A stretch of 64,000 nucleotides of DNA from Pseudomonas sp. AB6 (GTDB lineage Bacteria; Pseudomonadota; Gammaproteobacteria; Pseudomonadales; Pseudomonadaceae): assembly GCF_034314105.1 (NCBI RefSeq), contig NZ_JAVIWJ010000001.1, positions 2,109,501-2,173,500 on the forward strand, written 5' to 3'. A program made the translations under genes and the position numbers. Numbering within the stretch: position 1 is the stretch's first letter; every line of letters starts with the position of its first letter. Shown in pieces: positions 9,178 through 19,888 of the stretch. Below the pieces are notes generated by a model. It was given only the letters and a program-made list of their open reading frames with translations. It had not been told where the DNA came from and ran no database searches.

Positions 9178-10985
9178 AGCTGTCCCGCCGATTTATATCG
9201 CTGCTATTGGGCGCTTTGACGCTGATCCTTGCATCGATTCTGCTTTTCCTCTACGTCAAATCCAGTACCGACAACACCACAAACTATATTGAGTCACGGG
9301 ATCTGATTAGCCAGATCAAGCAACTGGACGCGCAATGGGAAACCGCAATTCTTGAAGCACGAATTACTGCTAATCAAAACTACGACACACTGGTCGAACC
9401 GCTCAATGGCATAAACCAACTCTGGGGACAGTTCGTCCTTATGGAGTTGGGCTATCCACGTCATACCGTAAATAGTTGGCGCGATGGACGTGACGCTTAC
9501 GTGGACGCGATGACTGAAAAAACTCGACTGGTGGAGCAGTTCAAATCGCATAACGCGATTTTACGCAACTCGTTAGCCTTCTTACCCTTGGATGAGGACG
9601 ACATCCAGTTTCAACTTCAGCAACTGGACAGGAGCGCGCCGCTGCTGCAACCCACCTTGACGGACATGTACGATTTGCTGCTCGATTGTCTTGAGTTTTC
9701 CCAGGTAATTTCTGACGAAAAAGCGGCCGATATTCAGGTGGGACTTAACCGACTGGAGATAGACAAAGAACGCTTACCACTCAAACTGCACTTACCGCTG
9801 GAGATCCTGCTCAGTCATGTGCGGTTGATCCTGCGTGAACAACCAGTGGTCAATGATCTGGTAGAGCGTATCGGCGCAGTTCCGGTCGCGGCACGCCTGG
9901 ATGACATAAACAGCCTCCTCAACGGTTATCAGGAGCAAGCCATCGGAGTTAATCGGTTGTATCACCTCTGCTTGTTGATTCTGTCCGCACTGATGTTCGT
10001 CTTGATGCTGTATTTGGGAATTCGTCTTTTGCGCAGTTACGCCGAGATCAACCGCCGCATCAATAACACCTTGCACACAGCCAATGAAAGTCTTGAGCAA
10101 CGAGTGGAAGAGCGTACGCGGGAATTGAAAGACACCCAAAGCGAGTTATTCGATACCGCGCGCCAGGCTGGCATGGCTGAAATTGCCACCAACGTGCTGC
10201 ATAACGTCGGGAACGTGCTGAACAGCGTGAATATTTCAGCTGAACTGGTCACTCGTACCCTGGCTAGCAGCAAGGCCATCGGCTTAGGCAAAGCGGTGCA
10301 ATTGATCAACGAGCACGCCCATGACCTCGGTGATTTCATCAGCCACGACCCTAAGGGGAAGCTGCTTCCTGATTACCTCAACCAATTAGACCAAGCCTTG
10401 GTCTCAGAGCAGCAGAGCATCACCGAGGAGTTGGCGCGACTGACCCGCAGCGTTGATCACATCAAGGACATCGTTTCGACTCAGCAGTCGTACGCGGGTA
10501 TCACTACCCTTGCCGAAAGCCTCAATATCAACGATCTGCTAGAAGACGCCCTGCGTATGAACTCAGGCGCGTTGACTCGTCACCGCGTCAAGGTGATCAA
10601 GGACTTCAGCAATGTTCCGGATATCATGGCCGACAAACACCGCCTTTTGCTGATCTTGATCAACCTGATCAGTAACGCTAAATATGCGATGTGCAACATG
10701 GATGAGCGCTCCAGGAACATGACCATCGGCGTCAAATTCATCGGCAACACAATCTTGCGAATCAGCGTAAGGGATGAAGGCGAAGGCATTCTTACCGAAA
10801 ACATGACGCGAATTTTCGCCCATGGATTTACCACACGCAAAGAGGGCCATGGCTTTGGCTTGCACAGCTGCGCCCTGGCCGCTATAGAAATGAAAGGTCG
10901 CCTCAGTGCCCACAGCGACGGTCCGGGCAAAGGCGCAACATTCGTCCTTGACCTACCGTTGAACATTGCTGTTGATGAGCGCTAA
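9174..10985 (+). CDS. Membrane histidine kinase with periplasmic sensor (DAHL-like)
   Basis: A 603-residue sensor kinase. Transmembrane helix 1 lies at about residues 8-28. A helical periplasmic domain (about 35-260), which resembles the DAHL sensor type, is followed by transmembrane helix 2 (LLILSALMFVLMLYLGI) and a coiled-coil stretch. The phospho-acceptor box is ATNVLHNVGNVLNS near 340. The ATP-binding domain has N-box NLISNAKYAM, G1 DEGEGI, and G2 KEGHGFGLHS. No receiver is fused, so the partner is probably the REC-GGDEF-EAL protein two genes upstream. The start overlaps the peroxidase stop. No terminator is evident in the roughly 250 bp that follow. Confidence 0.87.
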   Translation: MKLSRRFISLLLGALTLILASILLFLYVKSSTDNTTNYIESRDLISQIKQLDAQWETAILEARITANQNYDTLVEPLNGINQLWGQFVLMELGYPRHTVNSWRDGRDAYVDAMTEKTRLVEQFKSHNAILRNSLAFLPLDEDDIQFQLQQLDRSAPLLQPTLTDMYDLLLDCLEFSQVISDEKAADIQVGLNRLEIDKERLPLKLHLPLEILLSHVRLILREQPVVNDLVERIGAVPVAARLDDINSLLNGYQEQAIGVNRLYHLCLLILSALMFVLMLYLGIRLLRSYAEINRRINNTLHTANESLEQRVEERTRELKDTQSELFDTARQAGMAEIATNVLHNVGNVLNSVNISAELVTRTLASSKAIGLGKAVQLINEHAHDLGDFISHDPKGKLLPDYLNQLDQALVSEQQSITEELARLTRSVDHIKDIVSTQQSYAGITTLAESLNINDLLEDALRMNSGALTRHRVKVIKDFSNVPDIMADKHRLLLILINLISNAKYAMCNMDERSRNMTIGVKFIGNTILRISVRDEGEGILTENMTRIFAHGFTTRKEGHGFGLHSCALAAIEMKGRLSAHSDGPGKGATFVLDLPLNIAVDER

Positions 10986-11234
10986 AGCAGAGTCTGAAAG
11001 GTGCACACAACCGTACGCAGCCCGTCATCATTTAGCGTGATCATCTAAATCGTTAAAGGTAATTATTTATTTGCTCGTTGCTCGCCGACTATGGCGATCA
11101 ATTTAATCGTGCGGATAAAAACAAATGTACCTTAACCTTGCCATCGCCTGGACAATCGTCATTTCGTTTTCCATCGCACTGCTGCATCTCTGATACAAAA
11201 CCTTCCTCCAGAGTAAAAAGGCCGCTCCAGGGAG

Positions 11235-12143
11235 CTAACCTTCTCGCCCCCATAGTTCCAAGGCGTAGTCGACAAAACTCCTGAGTTTCGGCAAACGGTA
11301 ACGGTCCTGCGCGTACACCAGGTGCATTGGGCGCCGCGGCAATTGGTAATCCTGCAACAATGCCACCAGTCTGCCGTCGCGCAGGTCTTGCCTGACCAGC
11401 ATATCGGGCATCATCACCACGCCCATCCCGGCGAGCGCCGCTTGGCGCAAACCTGGCGTGCTGTTGATCGCCATAGGCCCGGAAACCGGAACCACCTCCT
11501 GGCCCTGCGCACCTTTCAAGCTCCATTGCTTCGCAGCGGAACGCCATTCATCGCCCGCAGGGTAAGCGAATGCCAGGCAATCGTGATCCTCTAGATCCCG
11601 CGGTTTAAGCGGCGTACCTCGACGCTGAAGATAAGCAGCCGAGGCGCAAATGGTCAGGGTGTAATCCTGCAAAGGACGGGCAATAAGACCAGACGGCTCC
11701 AGCGTACCCAAACGTATCGCCGCGTCGAACCCGCCATCAATAAGATCGAGGATCTGATTGTTCAATTCCACGTCCAGCTTGACCTCCGGAAAGCGCTGTA
11801 CAAACCCGCTCATCGCCGGTGCCAAGCACTCGACGCCAAAGGCTGGCGGCGCGGTAATCCGCAATAGCCCACTGGGCACGCCCTGCGCTTGTTCAGCCAA
11901 GCGTTCAGAGTCGGCTACTAATCCCAACACTTCGAGGCAGCGTTGGTAATAAGCACTGCCAAACTCGGTGAGGCTTTGACGTCGGGTGCTGCGTTTGAGC
12001 AAGCTGACCCCGAGGCGCTGCTCCAATGCGCGCAGGTGATTACCAACCATGGTGGTGGACATTGAGCACTGCTGCGCGGCGGCAGTCATACTGCCCGCCT
12101 CCACCACTTTTACATACACCGTCATCGACTGGAACAGGTCCAT
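11235..12143 (-). CDS. LysR family transcriptional regulator
   Basis: A 302-residue LysR regulator. The N-terminal winged helix-turn-helix starts MDLFQSMTVYVKVVEAGS, and the ligand-binding domain follows. I start at the ATG ending at 12143, the usual family start; 17 further upstream codons are open but add no domain. It is divergent from the argD-like transaminase with 99 bp between starts, the standard place for a LysR-controlled promoter. Control of that gene is inference. The family (AaeR/DsdC-like LTTR with short linker) does not give the effector. Confidence 0.87.
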   Translation of the reverse strand: MDLFQSMTVYVKVVEAGSMTAAAQQCSMSTTMVGNHLRALEQRLGVSLLKRSTRRQSLTEFGSAYYQRCLEVLGLVADSERLAEQAQGVPSGLLRITAPPAFGVECLAPAMSGFVQRFPEVKLDVELNNQILDLIDGGFDAAIRLGTLEPSGLIARPLQDYTLTICASAAYLQRRGTPLKPRDLEDHDCLAFAYPAGDEWRSAAKQWSLKGAQGQEVVPVSGPMAINSTPGLRQAALAGMGVVMMPDMLVRQDLRDGRLVALLQDYQLPRRPMHLVYAQDRYRLPKLRSFVDYALELWGREG

Positions 12144-12242
12144 TATCAAGCTCAGCTTTAAATTGATTGAAATAGGCAGATGTTTATCCAGCATAAGTTG
12201 TTAACGATACTGCATATCTCAACAAAGAAGGAGCTCTAGATC

Positions 12243-13412
12243 ATGACCGCCCCGTGCCTGATGACCACCTATCAACCCTTGCCGATCAGCTTTACCCGAG
12301 GTTTGGGAACTCGCTTGTGGGATCAGGAGAACCGTGAATACCTGGACGCTGTCGCTGGAGTCGCGGTAACCAATGTCGGTCACTCCCATCCACGCATTGT
12401 TGCCGCGATCAGCGAGCAGGCTGGCTTGCTGCTGCACACCTCTAACCTGTACACCATCGACTGGCAGCAGCGCCTGGCGCAAAAACTGACGCGACTGTCC
12501 GGGCTGGACCGGGTGTTTTTCAACAACTCAGGGGCTGAAGCCAATGAGACCGCACTGAAACTGGCGCGGCTACACGGGTGGCAAAAAGGCATTGAGCGAC
12601 CGTTGATAGTGGTCATGGACAAGGCGTTTCACGGCAGGACGCTGGGCACGCTGTCGGCCAGCGACGGACCCGCTGTGCGCTTGGGTTTTCAAACGCTGCC
12701 AGGGGATTTTATCAAGGTCAAATTTGGCGACAGCGCAGCGCTAGAGAAAATCGCCGAGGCCTACGGTGACCGAATTACCGCCGTGTTAATAGAGCCCATT
12801 CAAGGTGAAGCCGGTGTGCAGGTAGCGCCCGCGGGTTACTTGCAAGCAGTTCGCGACCTCTGTAGCCGTCGTGGCTGGTTACTGGTGCTTGATGAAATCC
12901 AGACCGGCATCGGCCGAACCGGTCTGATGTTTGCTTTTGAGCATGAGCGCATCGTGCCAGATGTGCTGACCTTGGCCAAAGCGCTGGGCAACGGCATCCC
13001 CATCGGCGCCTGCCTCGCCCGGGAAAAAGTGGCACAACTGTTCACTCCCGGCAGCCACGGCAGCACGTTTGGTGGCAACCCGTTGGCCTGTCGGGTGGGC
13101 TGTACCGTGCTGGACATCATCGAAGACCAAGGGCTGTTGAAAAATGCGAAGCGTCAAGGCGAACGGCTGCTCGCCGCCTTGCGGGCCGAACTGGACGATC
13201 ATCCGAACGTATTGGCGATACGCGGGTTAGGGTTGATGATCGGCATCGAACTCGCCACGCCGTTTAGGGAGTTGACCTTGATTGCCGCCCGTGAGCACGG
13301 GTTGTTGATCAATGTCACCCGAGGTCAAACGATTCGGTTATTGCCGCCGTTGACTATTAATGATGACGAAGTGGAGATGATTGTGGGTGGGCTAGTTCGG
13401 TTGTTGCATTGA
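12243..13412 (+). CDS. argD: Acetylornithine/succinylornithine-type aminotransferase (ArgD-like)
   Basis: A 389-residue class III PLP aminotransferase. It has the N-terminal [16 protein letters not shown] stretch, NSGAEANE at about 98, FHGRT near 130, [12 protein letters not shown] near 215 and the PLP lysine in LAKALGNG near 243. Length and motifs match acetylornithine aminotransferases, which make N-acetylornithine in arginine synthesis. Pseudomonads have several paralogues (arginine, succinylornithine, GABA), so the substrate is not certain. Shine-Dalgarno AAGGAG lies about 10 bp before the ATG. The gene stands alone and divergent from a LysR gene, which suggests a regulated paralogue. Confidence 0.8.
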   Translation: MTAPCLMTTYQPLPISFTRGLGTRLWDQENREYLDAVAGVAVTNVGHSHPRIVAAISEQAGLLLHTSNLYTIDWQQRLAQKLTRLSGLDRVFFNNSGAEANETALKLARLHGWQKGIERPLIVVMDKAFHGRTLGTLSASDGPAVRLGFQTLPGDFIKVKFGDSAALEKIAEAYGDRITAVLIEPIQGEAGVQVAPAGYLQAVRDLCSRRGWLLVLDEIQTGIGRTGLMFAFEHERIVPDVLTLAKALGNGIPIGACLAREKVAQLFTPGSHGSTFGGNPLACRVGCTVLDIIEDQGLLKNAKRQGERLLAALRAELDDHPNVLAIRGLGLMIGIELATPFRELTLIAAREHGLLINVTRGQTIRLLPPLTINDDEVEMIVGGLVRLLH

Positions 13413-14143
13413 CGCAATCGGGGATGACTGTTCGGCGCTGCTGGTGTTCCGAGGCAACCACGCAGACCACGCCAAGGGCTTTGTCACAGACGCCAAGTCC
13501 GTCCCGCGCGATTAGGAACCGGGGTTGGTAAAGTACATTCCGCATTCGCCGATACCGCAGCAGGGCTTTAACTGACTACCAAGACCCGGCTCAAAGGTAA
13601 CGCGAAAAACCGTACCCGTTTCAGCGTATGCAGCCCTAGCCAGAGGGCAGCCAACAGCATCGCGCAGACACCGCCGCCCCATTCAGGGACTAAGCGATCA
13701 ACGCGAAGCGCGTGAGGAATACCTGAAGAAAGACACGTCGCTGTCAGAAAAAACGTACCAGTGCAGGATGTTCGGGCCATTCTCCGGTTAATAACTGCCG
13801 GGGGCTTTCAGGGCCATAACTATAAAGGCCAGGAATTACGAACGGGATAATTGCGCAATAATCGCCTGTACTTTTAAACATCTCCAATGTCACAACTAAA
13901 GGCTGCATTTGACAAATATCAATTGGCCAGCATACAATATTCGACGTTTTTCAATGGTTGATACTTAGATCAATAAGTTCGAGTGTGTATAACCTGCATA
14001 TGAATCATCAGCGCTGCCACTCTCTAGCCTGAATGATTTCTCAAATACCTCTAGTTCAATCAAAAGCCTCTGACAGTTTCGTTTTATCAGTTTATTAACT
14101 AAAACCTCACTACGTTCGCATATTTTATGAGCACAACAAAAAA
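13413..14143. other. Gene-poor gap of 731 bp
   Basis: No convincing gene. A 70-codon minus frame (13568-13780) has one hydrophobic stretch (GVCAMLLAALWLGLHT) that could be the end of a lost membrane-protein gene. The second half (13840-14140) is AT-rich and probably holds the promoter of the acyltransferase gene. Confidence 0.4.
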
Positions 14144-16234
14144 ATGGAATTTATCAAGACTTGGCTGAAAATCAGGAGCACTGCGTCTACTGGAATCTCT
14201 GGTGCTAAAGGCCAAGTATTTCGGCGTGATATCAATGGACTTCGCGCTTTAGCGGTCACTGCGGTTGTTCTGTATCACTTCAATGTTGGCCGCATCGTTG
14301 GCGGCTTTGCTGGTGTGGATGTCTTCTTTGTCATCTCAGGCTTTCTGATGACAGGAATTATTACCAAAGGACTGCAGCAGGGTAATTTTTCAATACTTTC
14401 CTTTTACTGGTCGCGGGCGAAACGCATTTTACCGGCGCTGGTTGTCGTTACCGCCGTTTTACTGGCATTGGGTTGGTTTTTCCTAGCGCCCAACGAATAC
14501 AAGATGCTCGCAAAACATGCGCGCCAATCCTTATTCTTTCTGTCAAATATAAGTTACCTGAGAGAGTCGGGGTATTTCGACAGTGCGAGCCATAGTAAAT
14601 GGCTACTGCATACGTGGTCATTGTCGGTCGAGTGGCAGTTTTATTTGGCTCTACCCCTCATGCTGGCCATCGTTTGGAAACTGTTTCCCAGCAAGAAGGC
14701 ACTGATCGTAGCTCATGTGATGGTGCTAGCTTGCTCCTTTATTACATGTATAGCGCTGACGAACACGGTACCGGACAAAGCTTTTTATCTTTTGCAGTCC
14801 CGTGCTTGGGAAATGTTGCTTGGCGGTCTCTGCTTTCTGCTTGGGTCAAATCTGAATCTGTCCCCCCTTGCACGCAAAGCGTTGGAAGCTGGTGGGCTGC
14901 TGCTGATTGTAGCTTCAACCTTTTTGATTGAGGCTTCCGACGCATGGCCCGGCTATTTAGCACTCATCCCAACTCTAGGTGCAGTAATGGTGCTGACGGC
15001 CAAGTGCGAGAGTTCGCTGTGGAGTAACAATCAGTTCACCGAATGGCTCGGTACGCGCTCTTATTCTTTATACCTATGGCACTGGCCATTGGTGGCCGGA
15101 TTATTCTATTTTTATCAGCAGGACAATGCCCTCTGGATCGCCGTTGCAATTCTGCTGGCGCTGATGCTGAGCGAGCTTTCTTATCGGGTTGTAGAACAGC
15201 CAGTAAGAAGAGGGTTGCAGAAACTGACTCTGCCTCGCGCCTTGGCACTGCTGGTTGGTCTAGTGGTATTGACTGGGGGCGTGGCTCAGTTTGTAGTGAC
15301 TAAGAACGGCTTATCACAGCGCCTGTCTGCAGACATTACCCAGATGATAGAAAAGGCCCAAAGTGGCAATAATCCACGCAACGGTGAATGCCTCGCTAGA
15401 GGGGTTCCCTGTGTGTATGGGGGCCATATGATCAAAGTTATGATCATTGGCGACAGTCATGCCGCTACCTTGGTAACAGTCGCACAAGACGCACTTGCCA
15501 CGCTTGACGAAGGCATCTACTTTCAAGCCGCTCCCGCTTGCTTACCGGTCGACGGCTTGACGGTCAGAGAACACGCCAACAAAGATCCAGAGGATCCGTG
15601 CGTCATCATGATGGAGCAACTCACCAAAACGCTCGGAACGGAAATGAGTAATGTGCCGCTGATTGTGATCAACCGGACATCTATTTATCCGCTCGGATAC
15701 AACGGTATTGATCAAACCCAGAAGCGTAGTCCACAAGCCTACGCCTCAATGCCTGTTGATAATCCAACTCCTGCCTCGCTGAAAGAGTTTGGGCGACTCT
15801 ATGTTGAGAGTGCATGTGCCATGGCGAAAAACCGCCCGGTGTACCTCATGCGGCCTATACCCGAAATGAGGGTCGACGTTACGGATGCCATCGGCAGGGA
15901 AATGCTGTTGGGCAATCCACGCGACTTCACCCTAAGCCGCGAAGACTATAACGCACGCAATGCTTTTGTCTGGAGCATTCAAGATCAGGCCCACGACCAA
16001 TGCGGCGTGCATATTCTTGATCCCCTTCCCTACCTCTGCGATGACAAAGTCTGTTATGGCAGCAAGGGTGGAGCGCCGCTGTATTTAGACGATAATCATC
16101 TTAATGCGCGGGGTGGTTCGTTGCTGGAACCTATGTTCTCCAAGGCGTTTTCAGCGATGCCTTATATGCAGGCTCACGCGGGAGCAGTTGAAGGGGGTCA
16201 GGCTTCGGGCAGCAAGAGTCCCCCGAAGACTTGA
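14144..16234 (+). CDS. OafA/YrhL-type acyltransferase with C-terminal SGNH domain
   Basis: A 696-residue inner-membrane acyltransferase-3 protein with about ten membrane helices over residues 35-400. The active-site region is VLYHFNV near 44, then VDVFFVISGF. The C-terminal periplasmic SGNH part (about 430-680) shows GDSHAATL near 443 and catalytic DDNHLN near 650. Such two-domain proteins transfer acetyl groups to O-antigen or other surface sugars; the acceptor cannot be read here. It is monocistronic. The surrounding DNA is AT-richer and the next sequence is transposase debris, so it may be accessory DNA. Confidence 0.87.
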   Translation: MEFIKTWLKIRSTASTGISGAKGQVFRRDINGLRALAVTAVVLYHFNVGRIVGGFAGVDVFFVISGFLMTGIITKGLQQGNFSILSFYWSRAKRILPALVVVTAVLLALGWFFLAPNEYKMLAKHARQSLFFLSNISYLRESGYFDSASHSKWLLHTWSLSVEWQFYLALPLMLAIVWKLFPSKKALIVAHVMVLACSFITCIALTNTVPDKAFYLLQSRAWEMLLGGLCFLLGSNLNLSPLARKALEAGGLLLIVASTFLIEASDAWPGYLALIPTLGAVMVLTAKCESSLWSNNQFTEWLGTRSYSLYLWHWPLVAGLFYFYQQDNALWIAVAILLALMLSELSYRVVEQPVRRGLQKLTLPRALALLVGLVVLTGGVAQFVVTKNGLSQRLSADITQMIEKAQSGNNPRNGECLARGVPCVYGGHMIKVMIIGDSHAATLVTVAQDALATLDEGIYFQAAPACLPVDGLTVREHANKDPEDPCVIMMEQLTKTLGTEMSNVPLIVINRTSIYPLGYNGIDQTQKRSPQAYASMPVDNPTPASLKEFGRLYVESACAMAKNRPVYLMRPIPEMRVDVTDAIGREMLLGNPRDFTLSREDYNARNAFVWSIQDQAHDQCGVHILDPLPYLCDDKVCYGSKGGAPLYLDDNHLNARGGSLLEPMFSKAFSAMPYMQAHAGAVEGGQASGSKSPPKT

Positions 16235-16249
16235 GTCCGGCTTGTGCGG

Positions 16250-16470
16250 ATGCTTCCAGAATACGAACTGACTTGTACATGTGGTTATGCCAAACACGTT
16301 ATCGACGAAGAAATCAGCGAACAGCTAGAGATCGTGCCGATGCAAATTCGGGTGATTAAGCACATCCGTAAATCTACGGTTGCCGTGGCTGTGAACGGCC
16401 CCAGTCACTGCTGATAAACCCGCGCAGTTGATTGAAAAGAGCATGGCCAGTCCCAGCGTGCTGTATGCGA
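16250..16470 (+). pseudogene. Remnant of an IS66 tnpC transposase gene, inverted
   Basis: Translating the plus strand here gives pieces such as [19 protein letters not shown] and [12 protein letters not shown]. They match the internal part (about residues 110-180) of the intact tnpC on the opposite strand at 16508-18031. A base deletion after HIRK and other changes break the frame. It is therefore a scar of a second IS66-family copy in the opposite orientation, abutting the larger copy. Confidence 0.8.
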
Positions 16471-16507
16471 TCCATGAACCCCACATACCGCAAGATTGCC
16501 GGCTCGT

Positions 16508-18031
16508 TTACCCTGGCAATTTGGGTGCGCAGTTCCACGGCAGCAGTGCTTCGTAGTCTTCTACCGAAGCTGTCTGTGGCAAGCGTTCAAGTACGTGGCG
16601 CAGCCACGTATAGGGTTCTTGGCCGTTAGCCTTGGCGGTTTCGACCAGACTGTAGATCTGAGCACTCGCGTTTGCCCCGTTAGGTGTGTCGCTGAACATC
16701 CAATTTTTTCGGCCAATAACAAACGGCTTTATGGCTCTTTCAGCCGCGTTGTTATCGATAGGTAAAAAGCCAGCTTCCACGTAGCGCTCAAGACGGCTCC
16801 AGTTGCTGGCCAAGTAATTAACAGCACGGCCCAACACGCTCTGCGGCGTGACATGTGGCTGCGTTTTATCCAGCCAACTTTTCAGTTGAGCCAGTACCGG
16901 CAGGCTTGATTCCTGACGGCCGATAAAACGCTGCTCATCGCTTGCGTCTTTAAGATCACGCTCGATTCCGTACAGCTTATTAATCATCGCCAGCGCCATA
17001 TCGGCACGTCCGGTCTTGCCCTTGGGCTGCACTTTTTGGGCTTCGACAAACTTGCGTCGTGCATGGGCCATGCAGGCCAAGCGTTCTACGCCGGGCTGTA
17101 ACGCCAAGGCGTTATAACCTGCGTAATCGTCTGTCATTACATAACCAAGATAACCTTCAAGCAAGCGCAACGGCACCTCCTGCGCTCGGCTGGACGTGTA
17201 ATCAAACAGCACCACTTTTCGATCCGGCGGGCCGCTAGTTTGTACCCACATCCAGGATTGGTTCGTAGGGTCTCGACCTGGTTCCTTAAGCACTTGCACC
17301 CGCGTTTCATCGCAATGGATGATCGGGCTTTCGAGTAACCGGTCTCGCATCAAGTTGAGCAACGGCTGCAAGTGTTCGCCGCACTGGATCACCCAGCGCG
17401 CTAACGTCTGACGCGCAATGTCCACGCCGTGCCGGCTCAACACCGTTTCAAAGCGATGCAACGGGAGACCATCGACATACTTGGTAGTTAACAGCATCGC
17501 CAGCACGCTCGGACTGGCCATGCTCTTTTCGATCAACTGGGCGGGTTTGTCAGCAGTGACCGGAGCCGTTTCACAGCTACGGCAACCGTACACTTTGCGG
17601 ATGTGCTTAATCACGCGAATTTGCATCGGTACGATCTCCAGCTGTTCGCTGGTTTCTTCACCAATGATGTGTTTTGCGCAACCGCATGCACAGGTCAGTT
17701 CGTGCTCAGTAAGTTCGTGTATCACTTCAACACGAGGCAAATCGGCTGGCAGCGGCTTGCTTTTGCCACGGCGTTTGGCCGGTGCTACAACTTCTTCGTC
17801 AGACTCTACGGCGACCGGAGTCACCACGCTTTCAGGCTCGTTGAAGAGCGCAAGTTGCGGCGTCTGCGGGTTAATGGTTTGCTCGGACTTACGTCCGAAT
17901 AAACGGTCGCGGAGCAACTTGACCTGCTCTTTCAAATCGACGATCTGACCCTTGTCCGCCTGACGCTCACCCAGCATCTGCACAAGCAGTTGCTTAAGCA
18001 GAACGGGATCATCAGGGAGGTTTTCAGGCAT
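16508..18031 (-). CDS. tnpC: IS66 family transposase TnpC
   Basis: A 507-residue IS66 transposase. It has an N-terminal leucine-rich coiled stretch (about 20-50), the zinc-binding segment CACGCAKH and later YGCRSCE, and a DDE catalytic domain with [18 protein letters not shown] and the C-terminal [12 protein letters not shown]. The last residues form the usual IS66 C-terminal tail. The ATG ending at 18031 is internal. If the adjoining group II intron is removed, an ATG three codons earlier (20626-20628) joins in frame, giving M-N-L-M-P-E. The 3' flank lacks a recognisable IS66 end, so the element is truncated there. Confidence 0.9.
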   Translation of the reverse strand: MPENLPDDPVLLKQLLVQMLGERQADKGQIVDLKEQVKLLRDRLFGRKSEQTINPQTPQLALFNEPESVVTPVAVESDEEVVAPAKRRGKSKPLPADLPRVEVIHELTEHELTCACGCAKHIIGEETSEQLEIVPMQIRVIKHIRKVYGCRSCETAPVTADKPAQLIEKSMASPSVLAMLLTTKYVDGLPLHRFETVLSRHGVDIARQTLARWVIQCGEHLQPLLNLMRDRLLESPIIHCDETRVQVLKEPGRDPTNQSWMWVQTSGPPDRKVVLFDYTSSRAQEVPLRLLEGYLGYVMTDDYAGYNALALQPGVERLACMAHARRKFVEAQKVQPKGKTGRADMALAMINKLYGIERDLKDASDEQRFIGRQESSLPVLAQLKSWLDKTQPHVTPQSVLGRAVNYLASNWSRLERYVEAGFLPIDNNAAERAIKPFVIGRKNWMFSDTPNGANASAQIYSLVETAKANGQEPYTWLRHVLERLPQTASVEDYEALLPWNCAPKLPG

Positions 18032-18078
18032 CAGATTGTCGGGTAGCCCCAGATCATTACTGATCCGGGGCCCCCTTA

Positions 18079-18112
18079 GAACCGTACGTGCGAGTTTCCC
18101 CGCATACGGCTC
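18079..18112 (-). ncRNA. Group II intron domain V
   Basis: A 34-nt hairpin reading GAGCCGTATG on one arm and CGTACGGTTC on the other, with a GAAA-type loop. This is the catalytic core domain of bacterial group II introns. A shorter domain VI-like stem with a bulged-A candidate follows before the 3' end at 18038. Confidence 0.88.
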
Positions 18113-18144
18113 AAGCTTACGAAAGCCAGTCTATTACTGGCCGG

Positions 18145-19888
18145 TCACGCGGAAGGTGGTTTTTGCAAACCGCTATGCTTAAGTGGCTCCTTGAATCCCT
18201 GCTTGTGGCACTGTAAGTGGCAGTCGGGATGGAGCAGTACACGGTTATTTAGTTTATCCGGGCCGCCATCCACCCGCCTGACAACGTGGTGATCGTGCCA
18301 GCCGGTATCCTTGCTGATGGCATGCCCGCATAAAGCACATTTACCCTGTTGCCGCCTGAAAAGACTCAGTACCTGCCGCCGATACCGGAGCTTATGTAGC
18401 ATCCGTTGAACCCTTAATGCTTCCCACTTGAACTCCTGTTCTGCATCGTACGGCTGATACGCACCCGGCAAGCGCTTGTGACGAACGATTACGGTATCCG
18501 CCAGCATGTATAGCTGGCGAAACTTTACTGTCCCGTCGATCCCCTTTACTGGGTATACAAATGCCCGGTGAATTCCGGAACAGTAATATCGTCGTTTAAG
18601 CCAACCAACAGACTTCCTCGGATGCCGACGCTTTGCCCACCTCAAGATCCGCCAGAAGATAAGGTCCAGCTTGTTAAAGGTGGCTTTCGCCACAACCGGG
18701 GAGTGATATTGCGCCCACCCTCGCAGCACTGGGTTCAGTCGCCCCATCAGTGCGCCCTGAGTAAGGGTTCCGCTGTTTTTTATAATATCTCGCACTTTCC
18801 GATAGAACGTTGAAACATTCTTCTTCGCAGGCTTGATAAACAGCTTTGCCTTTCTGTGCGGCGACTTCGGGACGTACTTCCTAAAATTCCACCCAAGAAA
18901 ATCAAAGCCTTGATGGATGTGTGCGATGCGCGTTTTTTCTTGCGATAATGCAACCCCTCGTACAGACAGAAATTGCTCTATCCAAGGCTTGATTTCGTTT
19001 TCAAGCAACTCTTTCGAGTTTGCCAAAACCACAAAGTCATCTGCATAGCGCACAACCTGAACCTTGGTTTTCTTCGCTTCTATGGTGCCAAAGCGTTTTT
19101 TCAAGTGATCTTTCAGCAAAAGCTCCAAACCATTCAAGGTGGCGTTTGCCAGACAGGGAGAGATGATACCGCCCTGTGGCGTGCCTGCCTCCGTAGCAAC
19201 AAATTGCCCCCGGTCAACAACCCCGGTTTTCAGCCATTTGCGCAGTATCGTCTTATCCATTGGGATATTTTGACAAAGCCAATCATGGCTGATGTTATCG
19301 AAAAAACCTTTGATGTCCCCTTCCAGAATCCAGACAGGGGCTACTTGGGCGGCCAGCAAATGAAACAGCTCTACCATTGCGTCGGCCGTCGAGCGATCCG
19401 GTCGGAAGCCGTAGCTTCGGGGGTCGCTCTGGCTCTCTACAACAGGTTCAATTGCCAGCAGATGAAGCGCTTGCATGGCCCGATCCAACATCGTGGGAAT
19501 TCCGAGTGGGCGTTTCTCCTGTTTACCAGGTTTCGGTATCCATACCCGCCTCAACGGTTTAGAACAGTAACCCCGCTTGATCGATAGACACATCACCCCT
19601 CGAAGTTTGGCTTGGGGCGTCTCCCACGTTTCGCCATCGCCCCCCCGGCGTCCTGCGACCCCGGTCCTCCGTGACTCGCCGCACAGCTAAGCATCGCCCA
19701 TGAAACGAGTGAGTCAGCATGCGTTGCAGGCGCTTCACCTTTCGCCAGTCGGCCTTCCTTGTTGCCTGCGCAATTTTCAACTGTGTTTTCCGAACGGAGG
19801 TTTGAATTCTGGCCCAATCAAGACCGTACCAATTCATGGCCCCATCCAAGGACGCAGACGTAACCGAAGTCGGTGGTTGCGTATTCAT
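18145..19888 (-). pseudogene. ltrA: Group II intron reverse transcriptase/maturase, one-base frameshift
   Basis: A LtrA-type intron-encoded protein of about 580 residues in two frames. The N-terminal part starts at the ATG ending at 19888 (AGGA ribosome site upstream) and reads to RGRRTPGG. The frame then shifts at a run of seven G (19640-19646, minus strand); six would keep GDGETWETPQAK in phase with the second part. The second part has RT motifs GTPQGGIISP and VVRYADDF, the maturase domain, and a C-terminal HNH endonuclease (CALCGH, HDHH, HPDCHLQCH). Either the intron is dependent on another maturase, the run slips during expression, or the extra base is a sequencing error. Confidence 0.85.

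Noticed and set aside
13568..13780. 70-codon minus frame with one hydrophobic stretch
   Set aside because: No start context and no family; at best the remnant of a membrane protein.
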